DNA of 64,000 bases. Origin: DATJPR01 sp963811705. Its GTDB lineage: Bacteria > Bacteroidota > Ignavibacteria > UBA10030 > UBA6906. The first letter of the stretch is position 1. Every line of letters starts with the position of its first letter. The position numbers and the translations under genes are program-made. Under the pieces are notes generated by a model. The model was not told the DNA's origin, did no database searches, and saw only the letters and a list, made by a program, of their open reading frames with translations. Positions 51,916 through 60,091 of this stretch are shown here, one piece after another. Location of the stretch: positions 372,001 through 436,000 of the forward strand of contig CAWESL010000007.1 in the NCBI GenBank assembly GCA_963811705.1, written 5' to 3'.

Positions 51916-52148
51916 TCCTCAGGCTCCTTGCCCAGGAGCCGAAGCGTAAGCCGCTTGAGCGAATGCCGGATGCGGGAAAAGAAGAAGATCAGGATGGTCA
52001 GGCCGGCGACGATCGCCTGAAAGAGAAAACTCCCGGAGCCCGGGTCGAGGTACTGCGCGCGGGCGAGGTGCGAGAGGATGATGACAAGAAAGGCAACAAG
52101 CGAAATGCGCCGGCGTCCCGTCTTTCTGATGCGCGTGCGATCGATCAT
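51912..52148 (-). CDS. Small membrane protein with YLDPGSGS motif
   Basis: This is a 78-aa protein. The first ~30 residues are a basic N-terminus and a hydrophobic helix (ISLVAFLVIILSHLARA, possibly a signal peptide). AQYLDPGSGSFLFQAIVAGLTILIFFF follows with a second helix, then a basic tail. The Y-[IL]-D-P-G-[ST]-G-S motif recurs in short membrane proteins next to envelope sulfatase and polysaccharide genes, which is exactly the position here. GGTGAGGTCCG precedes the ATG, and the stop overlaps the methyltransferase start. It is the first gene of the coupled operon. Function is unknown. Confidence 0.7.
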   Translation of the reverse strand: MIDRTRIRKTGRRRISLVAFLVIILSHLARAQYLDPGSGSFLFQAIVAGLTILIFFFSRIRHSLKRLTLRLLGKEPEE

Positions 52149-52337
52149 GTGTCGGACCTCACCCTCCTCACTGTTGATCCTTCCCGCCCGTCCGTCAACG
52201 ATCGTCCGCCCGAACATCCGGGGCCGATGCTCCGAAGCGCCTGGACGGGCATCTCCTCAGTGACACGCGAGACGCCGTCCGGGTTTAGTCCTTGCACCGA
52301 CGCCCGGAAGGGAATTCTTTTCCGGGGACACTTTCTA

Positions 52338-53708
52338 TCAGAAGCCCGCGACCTTCGGAAGATGTTTCATCGCCTCCTCCACAAGCGCCACGGGGTATTC
52401 GTAATCTTCGAGCTTATGGTGCTGGTAGGCCTCGTACGCCGCCATGTCAAAATGCCCATGACCGGACAGGTTAAAGGCGATGACCCTCTTCTTCCCCTCC
52501 TTTTTACAGACGAGCGCCTCGTCGATCGCTGCCCGGATCGCATGTGCCGACTCGGGCGCCGGGATGACCCCCTCCGAGCGCATAAACTGGACCGCCGCCT
52601 GAAACGTCTCGATCTGTTTTACCGCCCGGGCTTCGATGTCACCGTGATCAACCAGCGCGCTGATGCTCGGGGCCATTCCATGATAACGCAATCCGCCCGC
52701 GTGAATCCCGGGCGGTATGAACGTGTGACCCAGAGTGTGCATTTTCACCACCGGCGCCATTGCGGCCGTATCCCCGTAGTCGAAGGTGTACTTCCCTTTC
52801 GTGAGACTCGGACAGGACGCAGGTTCCACGGCGACGATGCGTGTCTTCTTCTGCTCTGTGAAATTTTTGTGGACGAACGGATAGGCAAAGCCGGCAAAGT
52901 TTGACCCCCCGCCGGTGCACCCGATCACGATATCCGGATATTCTCCCGCCATCTCCATTTGCTCCAGCGCCTCGAGGCCGATCACGGTCTGGTGAAGCAG
53001 CACGTGCCCGAGCACAGATCCGATTCCATATTTTTTCGTCCCGTTCGAGACAGCCGCCGCCTCCACTGCTTCCGAGATGGCGATCCCGAGGGACCCCGGA
53101 GAATTCGGATCCTCCTTCAGCAGCGTGCGGCCGTACTGGGTCATTGCACTCGGACTTGCATAGACCTTGCTTCCGTAGCTCTCCATCACGATACGTCGGT
53201 AGGGTTTCTGGCCATAGGAGACCTTCACCATAAACACTTCGAGATCGATGTCGAAGAAGTTGCATGCCATGGCGAGAGCCGCTCCCCACTGTCCCGCGCC
53301 GGTCTCGGTGGTCATGGCTTTCGTCCCCGCTTCCTTGTTGTAGAACGCCTGGGCAACGGCGGTGTTGGGCTTGTGGGAACCGACCGGGCTCGCCCCCTCG
53401 TACTTGTAGTAAATGTGCGCGGGCGTATCGAGTTCCCGTTCCAGACGGACCGCGCGTACCATCGGCGTCGGACGCCAGAGCCGGTAGATCTCCCGGACCG
53501 GTTCGGGGATCTCGATCCATCGGTCCGGGCTGATTTCCTGCATGATAATGCTCATCGGAAACAGAACGCTCAGGAAATCCGGGGTAACCGGCTGCAGCGT
53601 GGTCGGATGCAATGGCGGAGGCATCGGCACGGGCATGTCGGCGTTGATGTTGTACCAGGCCTTCGGGATCCTCGATTCGTCCAACAGGAAGCGTGTGCGA
53701 TCTGTCAC
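52338..53708 (-). CDS. Tryptophan synthase beta-like protein, TrpB2 type
   Basis: This 456-aa PLP enzyme starts with GTG behind CCGGAG, giving VTDRTRFLLDESRIPKAWYNI, which matches the N-terminus of TrpB2 proteins. The PLP lysine lies in GSHKPNTAVAQAF. GCTGGGSNFAGFAYPF is the phosphate-binding glycine loop. FIPPGIHAGGLRYHGMAP, the TrpB2-specific extension, and FNLSGHGHFDM near the end are present. TrpB2 can make tryptophan from indole and serine without tight association with TrpA. An upstream in-frame reading of 35 residues is rejected. It is not in a visible trp operon here, as expected for TrpB2, so its role may be indole salvage. Confidence 0.93.
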   Translation of the reverse strand: MTDRTRFLLDESRIPKAWYNINADMPVPMPPPLHPTTLQPVTPDFLSVLFPMSIIMQEISPDRWIEIPEPVREIYRLWRPTPMVRAVRLERELDTPAHIYYKYEGASPVGSHKPNTAVAQAFYNKEAGTKAMTTETGAGQWGAALAMACNFFDIDLEVFMVKVSYGQKPYRRIVMESYGSKVYASPSAMTQYGRTLLKEDPNSPGSLGIAISEAVEAAAVSNGTKKYGIGSVLGHVLLHQTVIGLEALEQMEMAGEYPDIVIGCTGGGSNFAGFAYPFVHKNFTEQKKTRIVAVEPASCPSLTKGKYTFDYGDTAAMAPVVKMHTLGHTFIPPGIHAGGLRYHGMAPSISALVDHGDIEARAVKQIETFQAAVQFMRSEGVIPAPESAHAIRAAIDEALVCKKEGKKRVIAFNLSGHGHFDMAAYEAYQHHKLEDYEYPVALVEEAMKHLPKVAGF

Positions 53709-53832
53709 GAATGTTCTCCGGGATGTTGAATGTGATACGGTGGTGGACAGCCGGATGGCTGGTATCACAACAAAGGAAAAAAGAGGGCCTCTGTCAACAG
53801 CGGACCGCCACAAAAGTCGGATGCCCCGGGCT

Positions 53833-56619
53833 CTACACCGGAAATTCGAAAACGAACGTCGTGCCGCCGCGGCGTTCCAGGGAGATGATCCCTCCGACCT
53901 GTTGCGTCAGGGAGAGAATCAGTGTCATCCCCATGGACGTCATCGATCGGAACTCCGCGTCGACCGGGAACCCGATCCCGTCATCGCTGATGGTGAGCCG
54001 GATGGATGACGGTGCGGACTGTGAGAGGACGATCGTTACCGTTCCGGTCCGGTTGTCAGGAAATGCATGCTTGAGGGCGTTGGTGAGAATCTCATTCACG
54101 ATCAGTCCGCACGGGACCGCTTTGTCCAATTCGAGCGTGACCGCATCTGCGGTCAAGACCTTCTTCACCCCGGCCATATTAAAGGAACGCCAGAGCTCCG
54201 TCGAGACGACCCGGATGTACTCATCGAACCGGATGTTCGCCAGGTTTTCGGACCGGTAGAGGTTTTCGTGGATGAGCGCCATGGAGCGGACCCTGTGCCG
54301 GCTCTCTTCAATCGCCGTTCGGGCCCCCGCGTCGTCGATCTGGTGTGCCTGCAGGCTCAGAAGACTGCTGATCACCTGGAGATTGTTCTTGACTCGGTGA
54401 TGGACCTCCTGCAACAGAACCTCCTTCTCATGGAGCGACGTCCTCAGTTGTTCCTCAGCACGTTTGCGTTGCGTCGTTTCGATGCAGTAACCGAGGAAGC
54501 GATTGTGCGCGATTGCGACTGCGACCAGGAACACCCAGATGGTCGCTCCATCGCCCCGCGTCAGTCGCAGTTCCTTTTCGAAGCGGCCTGTCGACAGGAA
54601 GTACTGGAAATTCTTCGTCGCTTCCACCCGGTCGTCCTCGGGAATGAGAGTGCGGATTTGCATGCCGATCAGTTCCGACGTCGGATATCCCAGCAGAACG
54701 GCGGATGTTGGATTCGCGTCGGTGATCCGGGCATTCTCGTCTGAGACCAGCACCCCCAGAGGAGCATTTTCAACATAGGACCGGAACCGCTTCTCGCTCT
54801 CTCGCAGGGCGCGGTTCGCCTCAACCCGCTCGGTGATATCGCGGACGGTCCCCGTGATCTTCAAGGCCCGCCCGGTGTGTTCGTCACGAACGATGAGTGC
54901 GTGTTCGGCGATGTGCCGGATTGACCCGTCGGACCTGACGATCCGGTAATCCTGGCTATATTCCCGGCCGTGTTGAACGGCGTCCGCCTCACGTTGAAGG
55001 ACTTTTTCAAGATCGATCGGGAGGATACAATGCTGAATAGACTCATGTGTCAGGCGCAGGGACCCGGGCTCGAACCCGAACACGCGATAGCACTCGTCGG
55101 ACCACCAGATGTCATCGGCGAATTGTTCCGACGGTCCAAGGGTAAACTCCCAGCTTCCTACGTGGGCAAGGCGCTGGGCGTCCGCCATGCTTTCGAAGGC
55201 CTTCTGAACTCTCTGCTCGGCAAGTTTCCGTTCCGTGACATCGGTCACGAAACCATGCCAGAGAATGCTCCCATCCTCCTGACGCTGTGGCTTCGACAGT
55301 CCCTCAATCCAGATCTCTCCCCGTGTCGGATGCTGCACCCGGTATTCGTCGTGCCACGGCGCCAACGTCCGCGCCGATTCCGTGATCGTCTGCCTGACGT
55401 AACCCGCGTCCTCGGGATGGATGATCGCGAAGACACGTCCGGCGTCCCGGGCGACATCCTCCGGGCGAAGGCCATAAATCTGCTCGATCATCGTCGTAGT
55501 GAACGGCATGCAGGCCGAGCCATCCGGACGGAGCAGGAAGGAACAGATCATGCCGGGAACCGTCTCGGCGATTTTGGCAAGCTGGTCCTGGAGCTGAAGC
55601 TTTTCCTTGAGCACCGTCTCGGCCTTCTTCCGTTCCGTGATGTCCACGTGGGTCCCGACGAACCGAATCGGCTTCCCCTGGGCGTTCCTCACAAGCGTTC
55701 CCCGCGAGAGAATGCTCAGGTGCCGCCCGTCCTTGTGCCGCATGCGAAATTCTTCTTCAAAGTGGTTCGCGTTGCTCGCGAACAGGTTCTTCATCGCACG
55801 TTCCGCCTTCTCGACATCGTCCGGGTGAACCAGCCCCTTCCAGGTATCATAGGAATCAGGAATCTCTTCTGCCGCATACCCGAGCATGGATTTCCATCGA
55901 GGGGAGAAGTACGTCTCGCCGGTGTCAAGCTGCCAGTCCCACAGTCCGTCATTCGACCCCTGGACCGCAAGATGAAATCGCTCTTCGCTTTTTCTGAGCG
56001 CCTCTTCATAATGCTTGCGCGCGGTGATATTGTGGGAAACGGTGACCGTCCCGATGATCGCGTTGTTGCCGTCGCGGGCAGGCGACACTCTTGTGCTGAA
56101 CCAGAAGGGGAGTCCATTCCAGTGAATGGCATCATCGCTGGAAATCGTTGCCCCGGTCGCCATCACTTTCCGATGACGGTCAAGAATCAACGCTGCCGCA
56201 TCCGGGTCATGGAGGTCCGACGGACGTTTCCCGACGACATCGGAGGAAGCCATGCCGAATTGTTTCGGGCCGCTATAATGGACGTACGCTCCGTCTGCAT
56301 CCTGCATGATGAGCACATCTTCCGAATTCTCGATAACCAGCTGGAGCCGCTCCTGGTTTTGCCGGAGTTCGCCTTCCGCTCTTCTCCGTGCTTCGAGTTC
56401 CGCGTTCCACCGTCTGAGCTGGCCCCGCAACGTAATATAGAGAAGCGTCCCGGTAACGAGGACGAACCCCCAACCCTTGTAGGTTGAAAGCTTCACATAG
56501 AGATTCGGATCGGACGTAAAGGAGTTGACTGCACGATCGGAAAAGAGGATCCAGAGGCCGCCCAGAATGACATACAAGGATGTCGTACGGAACGCAATCG
56601 CAGTAATCTTCGTTGCCAT
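53833..56619 (-). CDS. Membrane multi-PAS sensor histidine kinase, HisKA_2 type
   Basis: This 928-aa sensor has two N-terminal transmembrane helices (TTSLYVILGGLWILFS, YKGWGFVLVTGTLLYI), a short coiled coil, and about five PAS/PAC domains from residue 90 to 715 (boundaries marked by VTVSHNITARK, THVDITERKKAE, FVTDVTERKLAE, GTVRDITERVEA, IETTQRKRAE). The kinase part has the phosphoacceptor in LLQEVHHRVKNNLQV (around His741), typical of the HisKA_2 / HWE-like class. A HATPase domain follows with NEILTNALKHAF (N box), SDDGIGFPV (G1) and the later G box. The start at 56619 is supported by AAGGAG. No response regulator gene is adjacent, so its target is unknown; multiple PAS domains suggest redox, oxygen or ligand sensing. 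Confidence 0.93.
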   Translation of the reverse strand: MATKITAIAFRTTSLYVILGGLWILFSDRAVNSFTSDPNLYVKLSTYKGWGFVLVTGTLLYITLRGQLRRWNAELEARRRAEGELRQNQERLQLVIENSEDVLIMQDADGAYVHYSGPKQFGMASSDVVGKRPSDLHDPDAAALILDRHRKVMATGATISSDDAIHWNGLPFWFSTRVSPARDGNNAIIGTVTVSHNITARKHYEEALRKSEERFHLAVQGSNDGLWDWQLDTGETYFSPRWKSMLGYAAEEIPDSYDTWKGLVHPDDVEKAERAMKNLFASNANHFEEEFRMRHKDGRHLSILSRGTLVRNAQGKPIRFVGTHVDITERKKAETVLKEKLQLQDQLAKIAETVPGMICSFLLRPDGSACMPFTTTMIEQIYGLRPEDVARDAGRVFAIIHPEDAGYVRQTITESARTLAPWHDEYRVQHPTRGEIWIEGLSKPQRQEDGSILWHGFVTDVTERKLAEQRVQKAFESMADAQRLAHVGSWEFTLGPSEQFADDIWWSDECYRVFGFEPGSLRLTHESIQHCILPIDLEKVLQREADAVQHGREYSQDYRIVRSDGSIRHIAEHALIVRDEHTGRALKITGTVRDITERVEANRALRESEKRFRSYVENAPLGVLVSDENARITDANPTSAVLLGYPTSELIGMQIRTLIPEDDRVEATKNFQYFLSTGRFEKELRLTRGDGATIWVFLVAVAIAHNRFLGYCIETTQRKRAEEQLRTSLHEKEVLLQEVHHRVKNNLQVISSLLSLQAHQIDDAGARTAIEESRHRVRSMALIHENLYRSENLANIRFDEYIRVVSTELWRSFNMAGVKKVLTADAVTLELDKAVPCGLIVNEILTNALKHAFPDNRTGTVTIVLSQSAPSSIRLTISDDGIGFPVDAEFRSMTSMGMTLILSLTQQVGGIISLERRGGTTFVFEFPV

Positions 56620-56993
56620 GAGCGATCTCCTTGCGAAGATGACACGGAAATCAGGGAGAACAAACAGTGCAGCCAGGCAGGAAATCCAACTCAACGTGGC
56701 CACGCTTTCCTGTCAGACACATTCCGCGACAGGGTCAATCAAAAAATGTACACCCCTCTGCACCAGGAATCAAGGGCTCAGCACCCGCTCCGTTGAAAGG
56801 CCTTCAATGCGAAATGCCTCCGCCGAACTGCGGACGTTTGCCGTCAATGGAGTGCCGCCTTCCGGAGCGCAGGTGATTCCCCGCGGGTTTGAGTGCAAAA
56901 ACAGGACCAAGAAGCGATCGCCGATATCGTGGTTGGCAGGACAACTTTGCCACAATTTGGGCCCTTTCTTCAAAAAGCAAAGACGATCACTTG
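56620..56993. other. Intergenic region upstream of the GH65 remnant, no gene seen
   Basis: These 374 bp separate the histidine kinase start from the first recognisable GH65-like codons. I see no supported gene. The left part presumably holds the kinase promoter. The right part may contain the unrecognisable 5' portion of the GH65 pseudogene. Confidence 0.4.
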
Positions 56994-57977
56994 AAGAAGC
57001 CGTGGCCTGACGTTACCCATGCACGCTCGATGATCGATTTCCGTCTCTCGGCGTTGGCTGCAGCGGAGAGAAACGCCGCGCTGAACGGTTTCCACGGTGC
57101 GATGGATCCGTGGGAGTCCGACGAAAACGGCGACGAATCGTGCCCGCGGTTCGCATACCAGAACGCCCTGTATGAGATTCACGTCACTGGCGATGTCGCC
57201 CTGACGCAATGGGAGTATTATCTCGGAACAGGAGATGTCGACTGGCTCCGGACGAAGGGATATCCCCTTCTCAAAGCGACCGCCGATTTCTGGTCCAGCC
57301 GCGTCCGATACGATTCGTCAAACAACTCCTACCGGATAGAGCATGTCGTATCAGTCGATGAGGGACTTATCGGCGTTGATAACGACGTGCATCCGATGGC
57401 GATTGCGCGGCGAAAACTTAAGTCGGCACTGGAGGCGGGAAAGATCCTCCACCAGCGGCCCAATCCCCCCATGGGAACGCATTGCTTCGAAGCTGACAAT
57501 TCCCTATGATTCCCGGAGAAAGATCCATCCGGCATACGAGAATGTCCCCGATTCAATCGTGGGAACGGTTGCTCCACTAATCTGCTATCCGATCGGATTC
57601 TCCGCTCCGCCGGAAATCATCGGGAACGACCCGCAGAGTGCGATGGCCCCCGAGCAAAAACACGGGCAGGGGGTAATGATGGGAGCCACGCTTTATCCCA
57701 TCACGGCGGCGGCGATTGGAGGGGTGCGTTCAATGTTTTCGCGGAAACGCCACAGAATGAGTCCACCAATTTCCTCACCGGCCAGGGCGGCCTGCTTCAG
57801 CAGGTGATCTTCGGCTACTCGGGGCTGCGCCTGGGAAAGAGCGAGCTCGAGCTCCGGTACAAACCGATGCTCCCCCCCGGCGTCACCGGCCTGACGGTGA
57901 AGGCAATCCATGCCCGTGGAAAGACCTACGACCTCGATGTTACATCGGAAAATGCAAACCTCACCCCCCGCAGGTAA
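56994..57977 (+). pseudogene. Decayed GH65 (trehalose/kojibiose phosphorylase-like) gene remnant
   Basis: Three consecutive frame segments together give the C-terminal half of a GH65 enzyme. Segment one (frame of 56994) reads HARSMIDFRLSALAAAERNA, GAMDPWESDENGDES (GH65 catalytic-domain motif) and HVVSVDEGLIGVDNDV. After the CCCCCC run at 57465-57470 the reading moves to the next frame with IPYDSRRKIHPAYENV and GNDPQSAMAPEQKHGQG. After the GGGG run at 57721-57724 it returns to GAFNVFAETPQNESTNF and TGQGGLLQQVIFGYSGLRLG, ending in TAA at 57975-57977. The first ~300 residues of a typical GH65 are missing, so the gene cannot make a normal enzyme even if both frameshifts were sequencing errors. 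It directly precedes the trehalase gene. Confidence 0.75.
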
Positions 57978-57981
57978 GACA

Positions 57982-60012
57982 GTGAGATCGAACAACCTCC
58001 GGATCCTGATTGGAATTCTGACCCTCTTGCTCGTTCTACGTGGACCTCTTGTCGCAGGAGAGCAGCCCCACAGAGGATTCTATGTCCGGGTGACGCCAAT
58101 GCTCGACTCCCTCCTGGCCGATGAGGATACGGACGGGGATAAACGGATCACGATCGACGACCCCCACATCGCCGGTACATTCCGCGGCGACAAGCGATTC
58201 TGGCTTCGAACGACGGACGGAGCGCCGATGGAGGTCTCCGGAACGTATCCTTTGGCCAACCTCCTGGCTCTCCTGAAGTCGGCTCAAGATGAGCGGAAGG
58301 ATTCTCTGCGACTTCAGGTCAGCAACGTTTTCTCTCCACCCTTTGATCATGTTGCCACGTCGATCAAAACGTCATACTGGAACGGTCTGACCAGAAGAAT
58401 CGATGCGACGGGCCTGACCGCACTGTTCCGGGATGAGAAGACGACAACCATGAACGGAAGGCACTACGTTTATGTCCCGCCGTCGGACACAATGGCCTAC
58501 GATTATTTTTCGAAACTCGCGATTGCAAGTCCGTCGCTGGCTATGACTGTCGTCAGGATCCCGGATCCCGTTACGCCGGCATTCCTGCGGAGCCTCGAAG
58601 GAAAGGAAGGAATCCTCAGTCTTGCGTTGCGAAAGAAAAGAGATGGGACAATAGAGGGAGTTCCCTTTGTCGTCCCCGGGGGACGGTTCAACGAAATGTA
58701 CGGGTGGGATAGTTATTTCATCACGCTCGGTCTTCTTCAGGACGGCAAAATCGATCTTGCACGTTCGATGGTGGACAATTTCGTCTATGAGATTCGGAAT
58801 TACGGCAAGATCTTGAACGCCAATCGCACCTACTACCTCACACGCTCTCAGCCGCCGTTCCTGACCTCAATGGCCCTCGCGGTCTATGATCGCCTCCCGA
58901 AGTCTGACGCCAGCAAGCGCTGGCTGGCGCGTGCGCTCGAAGCCGCGATCCAGGAATACCGGAACGTTTGGATGGCACCCGACCATCTGACGCCAATCGG
59001 GCTGAGCAGGTACTTTGATACGGGGACGGGCCCGCCGCCTGAAGTGGAACCGGGGAGATACAACGCGGTATTCGAACGCTATGCAAGCCCCCGCGGCGAA
59101 ACCGCGGGACAACTCGAAAAGCAATACTCCAATGGGACGGTGACGATCCCGGAACTTGACAAGTTCTTCAAAGACGACCGGAGCATGCGTGAGTCCGGTC
59201 ACGACGCGAGCTACCGTCTTCTGGATGACTGCGCCGAGCTGGCGACAGTCGATCTTAATTCACTGCTGTATAAAGCCGAGTCGGACCTTGCGGCTGCGAT
59301 CACAACACTCTTCCGAGGAACGCTGGTCTTGACCGACGGATCAGTGACGACGGCAACGAGCTGGGAAGTCGCTGCGCGCAAGCGCAAAGCGCTCATGGAA
59401 CAGTATCTCTGGAACGAAAAGAAGGGGCTGTTCTTCGACTATAATGTTGTTGAAGGGAGACAATCGGCGTTCGTCAGCGCGACGACTCTGTATCCGCTCT
59501 GGGCCGGTCTCCTCAGTCCGAGTCAGGCACGCCGTCTCATTCGGACTGCGATCCCGCTTCTTGCGATGCCGGGAGGGATTGTCGGTTCCACCGAAGGGTC
59601 CAGGGGACCCATCACGGCGGAGCATCCGCAAACACAGTGGGATTATCCCTTCGGGTGGGCCCCGCATCAGATGTTGATCTGGTCGGGTCTCCGGCGGTAC
59701 GGGTACTCCGCACTTGCCCGCGATCTTGCCTATCGCTGGCTGTATACCATCACGGTGAACGCGTGCAACTACAACGGCACCATTGCGGAGAAATATGACG
59801 TCGTCATCCGCTCGTCACAGGTCTTCGCAGAGTACGGCAATGTTGGAACGACATTCTCGTATCTCACAAAGGAAGGCTTCGGGTGGACCAACGCGTCGTA
59901 TGTAGTGGGCAGAACGTATCTCGATGACGAAGATGTCACGATGCTGGATCGCTTGATCCCACCGGAGTGGCTTTTCCCTGGTCTTTCGCCGGAACGCCCG
60001 CCGAAGCCGTAG
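57982..60012 (+). CDS. treA: GH37 trehalase (exported)
   Basis: This 676-aa enzyme hydrolyses trehalose to two glucose molecules. Both GH37 signatures are present: PGGRFNEMYGWDSYF near residue 240 and QWDYPFGWAP near 550. The catalytic acid Asp in YGWDSYF and RYFDTGTGPPPEVEPGRYN are also family features. The start is uncertain. A GTG at 57982 gives a clean signal peptide (VRSNNLRILIGILTLLLVLRG) behind CAGGTAAGACA. In-frame ATG codons at 57937 and 57952 and an earlier one at 57910 overlap the pseudogene. The symbol treA reflects a periplasmic GH37 trehalase. It lies 4 bp downstream of the GH65 remnant's stop codon; both act on trehalose-type sugars. Confidence 0.9.
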   Translation: MRSNNLRILIGILTLLLVLRGPLVAGEQPHRGFYVRVTPMLDSLLADEDTDGDKRITIDDPHIAGTFRGDKRFWLRTTDGAPMEVSGTYPLANLLALLKSAQDERKDSLRLQVSNVFSPPFDHVATSIKTSYWNGLTRRIDATGLTALFRDEKTTTMNGRHYVYVPPSDTMAYDYFSKLAIASPSLAMTVVRIPDPVTPAFLRSLEGKEGILSLALRKKRDGTIEGVPFVVPGGRFNEMYGWDSYFITLGLLQDGKIDLARSMVDNFVYEIRNYGKILNANRTYYLTRSQPPFLTSMALAVYDRLPKSDASKRWLARALEAAIQEYRNVWMAPDHLTPIGLSRYFDTGTGPPPEVEPGRYNAVFERYASPRGETAGQLEKQYSNGTVTIPELDKFFKDDRSMRESGHDASYRLLDDCAELATVDLNSLLYKAESDLAAAITTLFRGTLVLTDGSVTTATSWEVAARKRKALMEQYLWNEKKGLFFDYNVVEGRQSAFVSATTLYPLWAGLLSPSQARRLIRTAIPLLAMPGGIVGSTEGSRGPITAEHPQTQWDYPFGWAPHQMLIWSGLRRYGYSALARDLAYRWLYTITVNACNYNGTIAEKYDVVIRSSQVFAEYGNVGTTFSYLTKEGFGWTNASYVVGRTYLDDEDVTMLDRLIPPEWLFPGLSPERPPKP

Positions 60013-60033
60013 AGATCAGGCGCGGAAGCTCAT

Positions 60034-60061
60034 GACGCCGATAGGAAACGACACCGGCGTC
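60034..60061. terminator. Weak hairpin between convergent genes
   Basis: GACGCCG (60034-60040) and CGGCGTC (60055-60061) form a 7-bp stem around 14 nt in the 79-bp gap between the trehalase stop and the NagB-like stop. No U-tract is seen. It is a possible bidirectional terminator. Confidence 0.35.
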
Positions 60062-60091
60062 TGTGGCAGGACGGAAGAAACACTATTTTGC

